The position numbers and the translations under genes are program-made. This document shows positions 11,879-25,818 of a DNA stretch of 64,000 nt, one piece after another (within the stretch, counting starts at the first letter, position 1; the number at the start of each line of letters is the position of its first letter). The stretch comes from Oxyruncus cristatus (Eukaryota > Chordata > Aves > Passeriformes > Cotingidae), in assembly GCA_013399855.1 (NCBI GenBank), contig VXAY01006699.1:184866-248865 (forward strand), given 5' to 3'. The notes beneath the pieces are model-generated. The model saw only the letters and a program-made list of their open reading frames with translations, made no database searches and had not been told where the DNA came from.

Positions 11879-14800
11879 CCCAGTAACAGAATGAGAGGCT
11901 AGGACGAAAAAACTTTTCTTTATCCCTGTAAAAATTAGCTTGAAATAAAAGGTATATACCTATTGGGTGATTGTTGTCAATGTGAATGATCTTCAGCTTT
12001 TGTTTTTTCAGTGCCTCTTTCTATTTTAGCTTTCCCTCTCCTCTTTTGTGTTGTCATTTATGTGTACCTTACAATTCTTGTAAATTAACTGTGGTCTCGA
12101 TGACTGCATGCAAGGTCAACTGTTATCATAACATCCTGCCTAATCCTCCCACTCTGTACTTCACCAGACACTGAGAACTGTATAAATGGGATACACTACC
12201 TCAATATCTTTGCCAAACAGGGTATTATGCAGAGAAGCTGCACACAGCACTGAGCTCCAGCAATATGACAAGAGGGCAGGTTCATTATGGTTTTGGATTC
12301 AAACCTTCTGCGAACATAGTGTAAGTCAAACACTGAAGAAAAGGCCAAATAAAGGAGCTTCACACAAAGATTTTGTAAATTTAAGGTGTGAAAACAGAAT
12401 GGTAGTTGATTAAAAAAACTGAGACACAAAGGATTTTTTTTTTCCCTGTCTTCTTTTTCTAAATTGATGTTGTGGTATAAAGAACGTTTCATTCCATGGC
12501 ATCTCAGTGTAAAGTTAAAGAGGTCTCTGTGGATGGCAATAGGTCTAGTAGAAGATGGTATCTCAACTGCAAGCAAGATTATCAGGAATCAAGGGCAGAT
12601 CACAGGGCATATATCACTGACTATTCATAACATCCCTGTTGTTAAACTGGGGATCTTTGTGTATATACATACGCATTGTATATATGCATTTTTAAGGAGC
12701 ACCCAGCCTATGGTGCCTGACCTCTCTGTCTATTTAGGTGCTACTACAACCTCAAGATTTGAAGGATCTTCACCTCTCTGTGTTTGCTAAAACATTTGTG
12801 TGGAAAATCACTTCCTATGTGCTATTCCCTGAAAATGTCACAAGAGAACTGCGTGGGGAGAAGTATTCCCCTGATCAGTGTAAAAGCTTATGCCTTGAAT
12901 AGTCATTTCAGGGAAGGGAAAATGTACTAAACATATAATGTTGCAAGTCAGGCATGACTAGCTAAATCCCTCAGATACTAAAGGGAAAAAAACCTCAACC
13001 TATAAACATGATCTGATAATTATCTAATTGCTGTTGTTTGTTGAGATCTTTTACATACAAGACCCTGCTCCAAATAACACTCATAAATCAACTAATTTTA
13101 TTAAAGGCTAATCATACACCTGTTAAAATCTTTAGTAGTCTGTTGGAAGAGAAGAGACACTGCTCCAGCCAAGGTAAGAGCTACTTCAGGGTTACTGTGG
13201 TCAAGAACTGCTGCTGACCTGGTGAAGCAAGTGAGCTTTGAGTTTCAGCTGACACAGCAAATTTGTGTTTCCTTCCATACAGTTTTCTAATTCCCCTCAC
13301 AAAGATACTGTAATGAGGTCTATCAAAATAAAAACAACATTATCTCATTTTGCAGTAAGACAGTACTAGTCCCTATCTCTTCCAGAGTCTTATCTTGAAA
13401 GATGTCAAACCCAAATAAGTCCTCTGAGCTTTCAAGGGAACAGCGGTTCCTGAAGTCCTCAGTAAAAAGCTTGTCCAGTCAACGTTCTACATAACCCAGT
13501 TATCAGGGGAAAGAGTGATGCTTTTGACACCTTGAGGAATGTGCTTTGACATTTACAGATTAATGTGTGTTGTGTGGATTATATTATATTATTATTTCTT
13601 CTGCAAAGAGAAACATGTTTAAGTGGCATTAGAATCGGGAAAATGAACAAGAATAGAAGAAGATATCATTTCCCCCAAATCCAAGTCATCAATACCCTCT
13701 TTTTCCTTAAAACTGTTTAAATGAAGACTCTGGGATGGACAGAAAGCGGAAGATATTGCCTGCAGTTGAAGTGACTTCTTCTGACAACTCTGTTTCTAGA
13801 ACAGACAAAAATATAACTTCTTCTGGGTCAGCAGGGCACAACAAGCAGGACTACAAAATCTGTTTCTGAAACATTGTTATGTTTGAAGCAGGGACTGAAA
13901 CTTTCAGCTGCAGCTGGTTAGTTCCCACCTATGGGATCTCCTCTCCAGGATACCCACTTGTGAAGCAACACATATCCAGTAAAGAAAGGGATCAGTGAAG
14001 TGTATTTTAACACAAAATAATATATTTATAAGCATTGTGGCTGAAATCTTTGGAAATTTCTTTATCAGTTAGTAAATAACCATTAACTTATGAGGACACT
14101 ACTGACTAATTTAAAGCCTGAACTTTTCTTTCATATCCTCTCAATAGAAATTTTTGGGTATGCAACAATGCAGGATTGGATCCGGAATACTCAGGCAAAA
14201 TTCAAATATTAAATGGTTATTCCAGATATGTAGTGTTCTTGACTGCAAAATTCTACGGCTAGAAGTACTCGGAAAGCATTTTGATTGTAGCAAATTTACT
14301 ACTTGTAGCCAGTGATTTATTTCATGCCCTAATGCACTAAAAGGTCAGTAGCCTAAATTTATCTCAGTGATTTTCAGCAGATTATGGCTTCTACAGTGTG
14401 TTCATACATCAGCTACCTTTGGATGCTAATGTTCATCTTAATCTCTAAATTCTTCAAGTTAATGGCAATTCCTTTAGATCAGAACTTCACCTTTTTTCTT
14501 CTTCTGTTTTAATTTGTGCATAAAATCACCTTGCAGCAAGACACTAGACACTACATTCTCACTTTTTGGCTTGTTTTGAGCTGCTACTAACAGCTTTTAA
14601 TTTGGAAAGACTGTCTCTGAGTTTACTGCACCTGACTGGTTTCAGCTCAATTGTTTCCCTACCCAACAGAGCATTTCATTTCTCCTGAAGGTCACTGCAA
14701 GCTGCCAAGGCACTGAAACACATCAACTTTTCATTCATGCTGCAACCTAATGTTACAGCAACATTAAGATAAATAGAAGTAGGCATGTGTGTATGACTTT

Positions 14801-17800
14801 TGCTATCAACAATTACCAAATTTATTATAATATAAAAAATTTAGTCCATCAGTGAATGAGCAACCTACTCTCTTTGAGTCCAAAAATTTCTTCAAGTCAC
14901 TAGAAATTAATCCTTTCATTACAGTGATTTGACTGCATGCTGATAATTATTTGTATAAATTACACCATCATGTCATCTGCTTGTGAAAGTGGCTCTTCCA
15001 GCTGCAGCACAACTAGTTGCAATAAGATGGTGATGAAGTAAGCTGCATAGATCCAAACTATCCCATAAAACAAACACAGTGGCCACCTGTTGGGGGAGGG
15101 CAACCATTAAATCTTTTAAGGGTCTGGATGTGGTCCAGTATTGTTCATTCTACCACCAAAATGTAATGACTATTGTAATCAACAGTATGCATTTTAAAAC
15201 TGGGTCATCATACGTCTCCAATGCCTGTGTTGTTTGGAATCAATACATGCGGTACTGACTCATGCTGCCAAAAGGCAAACCAGTGTGTTCAAGCTGAACT
15301 ATTTTCAAGTTTGTGTGCTCTCAAGTTTATGGAATTCCTTTAATCTGAGAAATTATTAAAAATTTTGTTATGACTCAAATTTAAATTAGAAAACTGAGAC
15401 TAGAGAGTCTACCAAAAAAGACTTTGTTTCTTAACAGCTCTGCTGGACTTTTCACTGAAGTTGTAAAATACAGTGATCAACAATGGCAATAAGAATAAAG
15501 AATACATAAAAAGCTACAATAATAGCAAAAGAAAAAAAAACAAAAACAAAAAGCAAACATAGAAAAGAGAAAAATACTGTGGTCTGTGCAATAGTTACTC
15601 TAGTTTATTTAAAATTGTTCCTCTATAGTTTATTTAAAAGACAAAACAAGGAAGGAGTTTATTTCCTTGACCTTTCATCTTTGCAGTTGAATATTCTGTT
15701 TGAAGTTGGACTTGTGAGTGTATTTGGAGATTTTTAAGGAGTTCTTGGATCTCCTGTTGCAGCGGTGGGAAATGCATTACCTGGATATGAGAATAATATA
15801 ATGTAAACATAACATGGCAAGTTTCCTCGAAAAAGCCAGCCAAAAGGCATAAAATGGGTCTATCAACACCTTTGTTGTTTTACAAGTGCTACCTTGGGAA
15901 ATGTAGCAAATTATGCCTAGGTGTCCGATAGGCTTAGCATACAGAAAAATACTACAATCAAAATCAATTAAGCTAATTTTATTGATGGTTTCAGTCAAAA
16001 CTAAGTGTAAATCCCAAGCAGTGAATAACTAGCAGATTGCATGCAGTCCAAAATCAAAGAAATCTTGGCTGATGATTCCTGGTAGAAAGTGAAGAAGGGT
16101 GGCTTTTTTCACAAAAATACTTTTCTTGTATTTGTTCCTTATGTAAAACTTTAATTAATTAAATGTTAGACAAACATTAGAATACCTAAATATTGTTTGC
16201 AACTGAAATCCAGGCGCAGAAAGCTGGAGCAAGCTTCCATTTCTGAACACTGGTAGTAATGTATTTTTAAAGTAAATATTTAAGGAAAAAAAAATAGACT
16301 TTTATGGGATTTTTATCTATCAAACCAACCATATTACAGATGTATTACCTGCTGTAAATATTTAAATGATAATTCACAAGTGTAACTGGTCTAGTCCTTA
16401 TCTAACAGTATGGCTACTTTTCTCATCTGACTGAAGTTCTGAAATGGAAAAGTAAGCCAGACTGTATCTAATCACTTTGGATCAAATCATTCTCAAGGCA
16501 TGAAGAAAACTTGCTCAAGTAAACCAATCCCAGAAGGACAACTCCATATCATTCTTTCAGCTTTTTTTCACAGGCAATATATTTTTTGGTTAAACACACT
16601 GAGGGAATGATAACATTTTTCTCTCCAAAGTACTGAGCTGAGTCTGAAATTCTTGAACTTGTAGAAGAGCTGAATGGTTTCCAATCCTCCAAGAAAGAAG
16701 CTTCTTGGACATTGGCAACAAAATCCTATTTTAAAGATGAAAGTCATACAAGGATTTTGAAGTCATGCTGCCTCAGGCAGAGAAATGTTCTGTAGATTTC
16801 AGTTGCAGGTATGTACTGGAGAAAAAAATTATCCAAACAGCACTGTTTTACCTAATTTACATGTCTAGGATGTACACAATGGATGTACAGCTAAAGTACC
16901 TGTAGGTTTTTCAACTCACTATTGGGCTCACTCTGATGTCCTCACTCTGTATTTCACTTAATTACTGTTACTCAGACAGTCGCTGAAAAATATATCATTA
17001 CAGTATTTTACAAGTTGTTTTGCTCTTACTTTTAGTAACTTGAACTGCTATCCAAATAAGTGAATTCAGAACAGGGAGTAAATGTGCTTCTTCTTTACAA
17101 CAACTTCACTGTTTTATGAAAAGGGGTGAAAAGAGTGGAACAGAAAAACACCGGTCTCACCAACTATTTTATTTCTGTGTGTGCAATAGCTGCAAGGAAA
17201 AATCACTCAGTGATAAATTTGGATCTTTTCAGAAAAGAAGTGAGTCAATTGTAAGTAATCTAATAGTGGGCATGTTAAAGTCAGTGGGAACATCTGATTG
17301 CCATCAAATAGAAGGAGAGCAATTATGGCAGACAGAATAAACTCAGAATCAACATAGTTCTAAATCCAGTTTAACCAGTGTCTGATCTGTGCTGCTAAGA
17401 TATTTCAGCCCCACTCCTTTGATTATCTTCTCCCTCAAAAAAGAGCAGTATGAATGAGTGTCTGATTCACTGGGATTCCTAGATAAGTGATTGCCTACAC
17501 TGGTGACTCAGATTAGAAATCTAATTCAGAGAAGCTATGGAAGATTGCTCTCCTTTTTCTACTGACTGTGGATCAGCTTGCTCACGGCTTAAATTAGCCT
17601 TTGTTTAATACCTCCCAAAGCAACTGACTGCATGTACTGGCTCTTCTTTTACGCATATTTCGGATCTATCATTATTCTTAAGCACTAGCCAAAGGATATA
17701 GAAGTAGCCTACAACTCAGTCTTGAAGCATACTTTGAGAAAAAGTTACCTGATGGGCTCTGTAGAGCCACCCAAATTTCCTGTTTCTTTTTGCTCATTTT

Positions 17801-20800
17801 TCAACTTTGGCCAAACACTGAAAATTCTGCTCCCCCTGCAGAGCCAAAAGCACAGTTCATACAACTGCTTCCTAATCCAATGGCAATAAAATCAGCTTAG
17901 TTCAGACTAACAGTTTAATCTGTTTAAATAGCCTGATTCACTCTGTGCTGGAAACTGGTGAGGGACTTCTCACACACACACCACTCAGTGAAGCAGTGAC
18001 AGAGTGTGGAACAGTCAGCCCTGAAAAGTGTTCACTCCTGCACCAAGAAGAACCCAACCAAAGTCTCATTTCCTTCCGGCCTCAAGCTTCCAGCTCCACA
18101 GAGATAGCAAAAAAAGAAAGAGAGACAAAAAATTCTTCCTATTATTATGTAAAAAAATCCTAAGCTCCTATCTGAACTTTTACTTTATTTGATTTTTTAT
18201 CCTATCCTTGCTAAGAAAGAAGCAAGAAAAATAACAAAACTCTCCCCTCTAGTGATTTTTCTCATTAGAGTTTGGTCTCTGGCTAATTAAATAGATCCAG
18301 GTGCCAGACAGAACCTTGTTTACAGTAAGTTACCTCGTTTTGGTCAGTTCCTCGGCTTTCCTAGCCAACAGCAATTCAGCAGATACTTCTTTCTACTGCT
18401 CTACTACAGTATAACATAATTAGAGGTAATTAAACCTTCTATTTGAATCAGCATAAGTGGCAAGGCATATTTCTAGTTCCTGCCACTTTCATTGCCTAAA
18501 GAAACCTTCAATATGTGCAGGAACTTGTTCTTTCTTTAGATCGTGGTTTGTAACAGTAATAGTGTGGATTACACTGTTTGACCTCATTGACACAGCACTT
18601 GACAGGTATCAACAACCCAACATGATAAGAGTGTAATAAATTTGTTTCTCCTTGTATGCTGTTGTCTATTGAAAGAGTTAACTCTGAGATAACACATAAG
18701 GTAAAAGAACAGGTATGGCAAGTTACAAGAAATCTCCAGGATAACGTATGTGATGTTATGTTGGTTATGTATTAGAAATCCCCCAAAGGAATTTTGCAAT
18801 ATTTAGTAGTAAGAGCAAACACCATTAAGGGCTTGGTAGAAGATGAGATCTTTTAAAAATATCTATTAGACACAACTGAATGAGATTTTATTTGTTTTTT
18901 ATTAGGTTATACTCCCATCACGCTGAGTTTGAGCTGTGCTGTAGTCCACCAAAAGCTTAGTAACTTCAAACTGAAAACCATGAATCCTAGGGAAGTCTCA
19001 GTTCAGGTGGAATAGCATCATGTTTCTTTCACACAAAACTACATCCCTTGCTCTGACTTTAGCCTGGGTCATTTTTATAGATGTAGAGAACAGTAAAGTG
19101 GTCGTGCTGAAGTAATTGAGGAGACAGTGTAATCTGGTGGAAGACAGTGCCCAAGCAGCTGGAAGCAGGCTTTCTGCTTTTTACAGGCAGCAAGTAAATA
19201 AGTTAGAAGTAGGGTAATTGTTTTAGCAGCAGAGATACTTGTTGGACAGAATAGAGGCAGTCATGGAGACAACTTCACACACAGCAAACTCTGGTATAAC
19301 AACATCTCCAATTGGACATTATGCTAACACACGGTACAAATCAGATTCTCCCAAGCAGAGCAGAAGAGCTTGGACATATACAGAAGAGCAGGGACAGCTT
19401 GATGAGCTATAAAATATTCCTTGTCTGAAAGTGCTTGTCTAGACACAGATGTTTTTACTTATAACATACAAGTACTATAGGTATAACTCCTCATATGAAT
19501 GCTCTCATTAAGAACGGTTCTGTTTTTTTTCTTATAGTTTCATAATTCCTGTTTAAATTGAACAACAAAAAAAGAACTCAAAAAGCTTGCCCCAATTTAA
19601 AGTTATTAAAATGATATAATTTACAAATTGACTTTAGACCTGTAGACTTAGACAATTTAAAACCTTGTTCTTGCTTACACTAGTTTACTTTCCCTAAGTT
19701 GACAAGTTCATAATGTTCAACAACCCAACTGTGCTCTGAATCCAGTGAAAGGTGATATATTCAAAATGATGTGAGAAATGTGCTGTTGTGAGGAAAGCTG
19801 ACCTACCTCTTTTCCAGTGCACAAAGCAGCATGCACCTTCCTCTCTCAATGCTATGAAGAATTTCTGCGAACTTTACAGAAGATTACGGAACCAGGTTTT
19901 GCATGGATATCATAAAAAGAACGTCTTGAATATGCAAATTCTACTATATTCAGGAACTGAATACCCTCAAGAATTAAACATAGCAGTTTCTTGATGAGTA
20001 ATTCACTTTCTCCCACCCACCGAAAAGGAAAAGATAAAGGCTCTGTATAACATATGTCTGGAAACATTCAGGTCATACATAGTGACAAAACACAATATGC
20101 CAGAGATTATTAAGAAGCTTCATACTTTTTGGCAGAAATGAAGAGGGGAAGTCATAACATTTTGGCACACATTCAGCTAGAGAGCACATCTTTATTGAAT
20201 GAATATACATATCTATAAGTGACCACTCAAGAGGCCAGTATAAATTGGCTGTACAGCAGAAAAAGTCCTCAACAAAAGGTCGACTGAACTTGTTCCAAGT
20301 ATGACATAGGGATATTTTCATATGGTCACTTAAGAAATAGGTTTTTCACTAGAGGTGAATGGTAAGGTCATCAAAAGCAGAATATAAAGGTTGATTCTTC
20401 TGAAAGGCAGAAGACATTCTCTGGGTTTACAGTGGTTTGCTGTAAAAGCATTATACTACATTTAGGTTGGTAAATCCTGACCATGTAGACAGAGTAAGAG
20501 CAAAGGAGTTTCATTCCAGGCATAGAAAAAGCTGTACTTGCAAACTGGCCTTTTCTTGCTGTTTTAGAAGCATTTCTACATGCACGGAGTTGCTATCATA
20601 CTTATGTCAGTCAGGATGGTGAAAACATCTCACTCCTCCCCAGCCCTAGCTGTGTCAGCAAATTCTTTTAAGGGCAAGCATGGTCTAAGTAAAGAAACTG
20701 TCACAGACCCTTTTTTTTTTAAGTTTTGCTTGTTTTAATAAGACATAATGGATTTATCATATTAGATTTTACTTGCAAGATATCATCATAAATAATACTT

Positions 20801-20944
20801 TGGATTTTTAAGGATTCCTACCACTGTCCTTCTGCTTTATCCTGTCATTTTCTACCATTTTCCCACCCCCTAGATAAAGGAGAGTTCATTTGTAGGAAAA
20901 GACAAAAAGATTGATGTTCAACATTGTACAAGAAAGCCAGCTAC

Positions 20945-21528
20945 TTCCTGGGCTGCACAAGTAGTGTGACCAGCAGGTCAAGGGAGCTGATTCTTTCCCT
21001 CTAATCTTCTCTCTTAAGACCCAACCCGGAGTACTGCATCCCGTTCTTGAACCTCCAACAAAGAGGATGTGAACCTGCTGGAGCAGGTCCAGAGGAGGGT
21101 CACAAAGATGATCAGGGGACTGGAGCACCTCTCTGAGGAAGATGAAGGTGAGAGAGTTGGAGTTCTTCAGACTGGAATAGAAAAAGCTGCAGGGATACCT
21201 TATTGTGGCCTTTCAATATTTAAAGGTGGCTTATAAGAAAGAAAGAGAAAGAACTTTTAACCAATGCCTGTAGTGACAGGACACAATGATTTTAAATTGA
21301 AAGAGTATAGATTTAGATTGGTCGTAAGGAAGAAATTTCTTTATAATGATGGGGATGAGACACTGAAACAGGTTGTTCAGAGAAAGAGTGGATGCCCCAT
21401 CCCTGCAAGTGTTCAAGGTCAGATTGGATGAGGACTTGAGCAATCTAATCTAGTGAAAGATATCCCTGCCCATGGCAGGGGTGTTGGACTAAGTATTTTT
21501 AAATGTTCCTTCCAGTCAAAACAAAGTG
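20945..21528 (+). mobile_element. CR1 LINE 3' region
   Basis: A long match to the end of CR1 ORF2 plus the 3' UTR. It opens with GACCAGCAGGTCAAGGGAG, then GGAGTACTGCATCC, GGAGCAGGTCCAGAGGAGGG, a TCACAAAGATGATCAGGGG block, GACTGGAGCACCTCTCTG, ACTGAAACAGGTTGTTCAGAG, and finally CCCTGCCCATGGCAGGGG and TTGGACTAAG. The order and orientation are those of a 5'-truncated CR1. Stops and indels break the coding part, so it is dead. Its final bases are duplicated across the assembly gap to the right. Confidence 0.92.
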
Positions 21529-21594
21529 AAAAAAAATATTCTCAAATTAAGGCTTAGATAATGGAGATTATATATATATATTATATATATATAT
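21491..21594. repeat. Left copy of a 104-bp segment duplicated across the gap
   Basis: Bases 21491-21594, from the CR1 tail into a (TA)n tract, recur without visible difference at 22068-22171. See the assembly-gap entry; this is most likely an assembly artefact rather than biology. Confidence 0.95.
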
Positions 21595-21835
21595 ATATCA
21601 GCTCTATACAGCAATGGATTTCATTGAAATACTGCAGATGTTGAGAGTTAGGTAAAATGAACTTCAATCTTACTATATACAACCATGACAAATGAAAGAC
21701 AACAATAAACAGAAAGAGAGACTTATTCATGAAAAGTGAGAAGGTAATCTGAGCAAGTTTCATGAATTCATTTGAGAGAACTAAGCCTCACTTGCTTACT
21801 CATGAATGCAGGAAGGCAAACAGGAATATTTACCT

Positions 21836-21885
21836 TTGCTTAATGACCAACTATATTTACAAGACCTCTGGTTGGGCTTGATACA
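21836..21885. repeat. Left copy of a 50-bp segment duplicated across the gap
   Basis: Bases 21836-21885 abut the Ns and recur identically at 22173-22222. Confidence 0.95.
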
Positions 21886-22067
21886 NNNNNNNNNNNNNNN
21901 NNNNNNNNNNNNNNNNNNNNNNNNNNNNNNNNNNNNNNNNNNNNNNNNNNNNNNNNNNNNNNNNNNNNNNNNNNNNNNNNNNNNNNNNNNNNNNNNNNNN
22001 NNNNNNNNNNNNNNNNNNNNNNNNNNNNNNNNNNNNNNNNNNNNNNNNNNNNNNNNNNNNNNNNNNN
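21886..22067. other. Assembly gap (182 Ns)
   Basis: A run of N flanked by duplicated sequence. To its right the 104-bp copy (22068-22171), a single N at 22172 and the 50-bp copy (22173-22222) follow one another directly. On the left the same two blocks are separated by about 240 bp of real sequence. The open frame that appears to span the Ns is meaningless. Confidence 0.99.
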
Positions 22068-22222
22068 AAGTATTTTTAAATGTTCCTTCCAGTCAAAACA
22101 AAGTGAAAAAAAATATTCTCAAATTAAGGCTTAGATAATGGAGATTATATATATATATTATATATATATATNTTGCTTAATGACCAACTATATTTACAAG
22201 ACCTCTGGTTGGGCTTGATACA
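22068..22222. repeat. Right copies of the gap-flanking duplicates
   Basis: Contains copies of 21491-21594 and 21836-21885 joined by a single N at 22172 inside a (TA)n tract. It reads as a mis-joined contig end. Confidence 0.95.
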
Positions 22223-25200
22223 ATTCTTTGTGCATAACACCTTTACATATAATGTGATCCACGTTCCAAATTCCAGAATCAATGGGCAGAAATATATATA
22301 AATGTATATAAAAATAAATCGCACAATAAATCTTTTTCATCTATTTACCTGGGCAGCTAGAAGCACCTTTCCAATTATTTGCAGCGCAAAGAATAGAACA
22401 GATAACATAAATTAATACCTTGCGTCAAAACTGCTCCCACCTTGACTCTAACCATCTTCCCAACAGATTTTTGTAGACTGTTGTTCTAAATGATACATCT
22501 CCCAGAGACAAAAATAAGACTTAAAAAAAAAAAAAAAGGAAGGACGGACTAGAAGCTGCCAGAGCAGCAGGGGAGAGGATAACTCTTAGCCACAGTTAGA
22601 AAATGTAACTTCCATGAAACTGAGAAAAACAGCAGACTCATCATGGCTGGCCACGGGGATCCAAAGCTCTAGGTACATGAAACGAGGTATGACAAATCTT
22701 GATGTGAGGATAATAGAACAGAAAAGAAAGGGGAACATCAGCCTTGGGAAAAAAGGTTTGGGAGGAAAAGGGGGGACAGAATGTACAGGGAATCACGTCA
22801 AATGATGAAAAGTGGAGACCTGGGATGGGCAGCAATGAAAACCAAAGTGCATACGTGTCTACAGGGAAACAAAACAAACAAAAAGTGATGAGTTGTCCCC
22901 AAAATAGAAAGGAAATGTTGGTCAGTACACAGGACTCACATTGGTTACGGACAAACATGAAGGAGTCAATAGACTAAGTGCTTTACAAACCAGTAGAGTT
23001 TGAGGAGGCCACATATTTTTCTGCCTTTGCTCAGAGTTTCCATATGACACAGGTACTATTAAATTTTTAGAGGAATATCAAGAGGTTAATTTAAGTTTAG
23101 CATATTTATCTTTACAAATCTCGATGACACTGTCCAGTTAAACAATATATTTCTTCAAAGGCTGGTGACAAAGCAAGGTGGTAGGCATTTTGTTTTCAGG
23201 CCACTTGACTAACTTTTTGTTTATATTTTTAAGAGGATTTATGAGGGTCTAATAATGTTACACTTATCATCACTGTCAACTGCACTGTCCTCTCAGTAGC
23301 TAAGGAGTTTATTTAAGTGCACAGAAAATACACTGCTCCAATGTCAGTATAGTAGAACTTCAGCTTTAGTGTAAGGATTGCTAATTTTCTTAGGACAATT
23401 AATTCATCTTTTGTTAGAGAAAATCCTGTCCCAAATCATTCATTGTGGATCCAAATCTCAGACACGATTTTACAACTGAGTTCAGTCAGGAACAACAGAA
23501 TACTTGGAGCCTGTTGCTTTATTTAATATGATCTAGCTCTTCACAACCATAAACTTTTTTAGCTCAAGGCATGCAAATAAATATTTTAGAATCACTTTGC
23601 AACAAAAACTCTGCAACACCTACAAGTTAAACTGGGCTTACATTCTAAAATGGATTAATTCTATTTTATTGTTTTCAAGGGATTTGCACATAATCTATGA
23701 CCAGTTTACAAAAGCTTTTCATGTTATTATTCCTAAGCATCAGCCAAACATACTCACCCCAGCTTCTGAAAGCCAAGCTGTGCTCTTTCCTTTTCACACA
23801 CCATCACCAGTAATAAAGATTCCGAAGGAAAAATTAAACTCTAAGATAATGCTGGGCCACCCCACTGTCTTTAGATTAAGCCTGTAATGAAATTACATAG
23901 ATGTAATTGACTGGAACTTAAGTAAATAATTCTGCTAGGGAAGAAAAGGGAGATCAGCTCACTCCATATTCCCCAAACTGGTCCACAGTACTACTAGAAT
24001 TAAGAGAAGTCCAGATTTCAGTTCTTAATTTTTTTCTTTAATTATTAAGGCTTCCTTATTGGATTACCACTGATAAATTTAATTTTATACAACCACATTG
24101 ACATAATTTCTGTAAGAATTTCATTTTCCAGAAGTAACAAATGCATCCATTTTTCCATTTGTCTTTGATCTATAATAAGCTTGAAGATTCATTGTGAAAT
24201 TTCCATTCTTTTGGGTTATTATTGTGATAATGAGAAATTAACAATCAATTTTAAGCACCAAGTTAAAATGAGTCTAAATTATTAATTCTTGCAGAAATGC
24301 CCTCAAATAAACCAATAAAGGAAAAGAAAAAAAATGCCTTTCCCAACAAGTAAGTGCTAGAAAAAATGTTAATTTGTTAATCTGGCACTTTGTTTTTCAC
24401 ATAGGAACATAAGGAAAAACAACAGCTTCCTGGAACTCTACAAAAAAATTGCACTACATGGGATAAAACTATTGAAAACTCAGTGCTGAACAGAACTACA
24501 GTTCACTCTCCCATCAGTCTTCCTCTCTCCAAAAAGATGCATATGTTTCTGTCTAAATGTAGCTGTGTAATCAGCACTGTGAGGTGTGTGTGAAGAATTC
24601 AGCCCAAGACAATGGGTGAACTCCAAATTTCAAGATAAGAAAGGGTGGAAGACACAAAGCATTAGGAGACAGGAAACTGTATAATCTCTCTGATACATGC
24701 GGCTTCTGTTTGGCACTGGGGATGAGAGCATGAACAAAAGCAAGGATCCCTGCAGAGCTTATATGACCTCATTTGCAAAGTCACTGAATCTATACATCTC
24801 CCATTCACCTTAATGGAGCAACACTACTGCCTGTAAGCAAAGCCACAGAATGCCTCCTGATTCCTTGCTTTCAAAAAACTGTCCACAACCCAGTTCTTCT
24901 GCCCTTCTCTCTATGTATGTCTAGGCCATTTCCAACAAAATTAGCAGCTTTATGGCCTTTAGGAAATCCAGAACCACAGTGATGCTGAAGGGTAATTTAA
25001 ACAAGAAGAAAGTTGCTAGGACAGTTGTGCACTTCTGTGTACAATATTTTGTTGTTGAAGATTTCAGTAGGTAAACAGTGGTAATAGTTAAAGAAGCCAG
25101 AGAAAAGAAGGAGGATTACACAGAGATGTTAAATTACAAAGTGCTGTGCAAGACAGAAGAGAATTCTGAGAGACAGTTTTGTTTCTCACAGCTAGCCCCT

Positions 25201-25235
25201 TCAGTTTTGCATTTCACATCTTATTGTAGCTCCTC
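22223..25235. other. Gene-free AT-rich DNA
   Basis: No recognisable gene or element. It contains a poly-A tract near 22519-22537. Confidence 0.55.
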
Positions 25236-25818
25236 TGTCATGATTTAACCCCAACTGTCAGCTAAGTACCACACAGTCATTTGTTCACTTCCCCCCACAA
25301 AAGTGGGATGTGGAGGAGAACCAGAAAAAAAAGGTAAAACTTGTGTGTTGAGGTAAAAACAGTTTAATAATTGAAATGAATTAAAATATATTAGTAATAT
25401 TAATGATAATAGTAATGAAAAGGGAACAGAGAAAGGAATAAACCCCAAGAAAAAGAAGGGATGCATAATGCAATTTCTCGCCACTCACTGATTAATGCTC
25501 AGCCCATTCCTGAGCAGTGATCAGCGGCTCCTGGCCAACTTCCTCTAGTTTATATACTGAGCATGACATTCTGTCATATGGAATATTCCTTTGGCCAGTT
25601 CAACTCAGCTGTCCTATCCATGCTCCCTCTAGGCTTCTTGTGTACCTGCTTGCTGACAGAGCACGGGAAACTGAAAAGTCCTTGGCTTAGGATAAGCACT
25701 ACTGATCAACAATCAAAACATCAGTGTGTTAGCAACATTATTCTCATACTGAATTGAAAACACAGCACTGTACCAACTACTAAGAAGAAAATTAACTATC
25801 CCAGCCCAAATCAGGTCA
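25236..25818 (-). mobile_element. Solo LTR of an avian endogenous retrovirus
   Basis: The 583-bp element is bounded by TGTCATGATTTAACCCC on the left and CCCAAATCAGGTCA on the right, so the ends are inverted TG...CA. Flanking 5-bp sequences TCCTC and TCTTC look like a target-site duplication with one mismatch, which fits ERVL-type integration. Read on the minus strand there is an AGTATATAAACT TATA box near 25550. The internal blocks (GGAATATTCCTTTGGCCAG, TCAGCTGTCC, AAGAAAATTAACTATCCCAG) match a family I recognise as common in bird genomes. There is no internal retroviral coding region, so it is a recombined solo LTR. Confidence 0.85.

Larger units (their letters stand above)
5877..20944. other. 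Gene-free AT-rich DNA with simple repeats
   Basis: No convincing exon, RNA gene or transposon in about 15 kb. Simple repeats are at 7700-7798 and 11841-11878, and a small local duplication is at 7185-7239. It is consistent with a long intron or gene desert. Confidence 0.55.

Noticed and set aside
21806..22138. 110-codon frame spanning the N gap.
   Set aside because: Its centre is Ns and its ends are the duplicated gap flanks, so it is an artefact.
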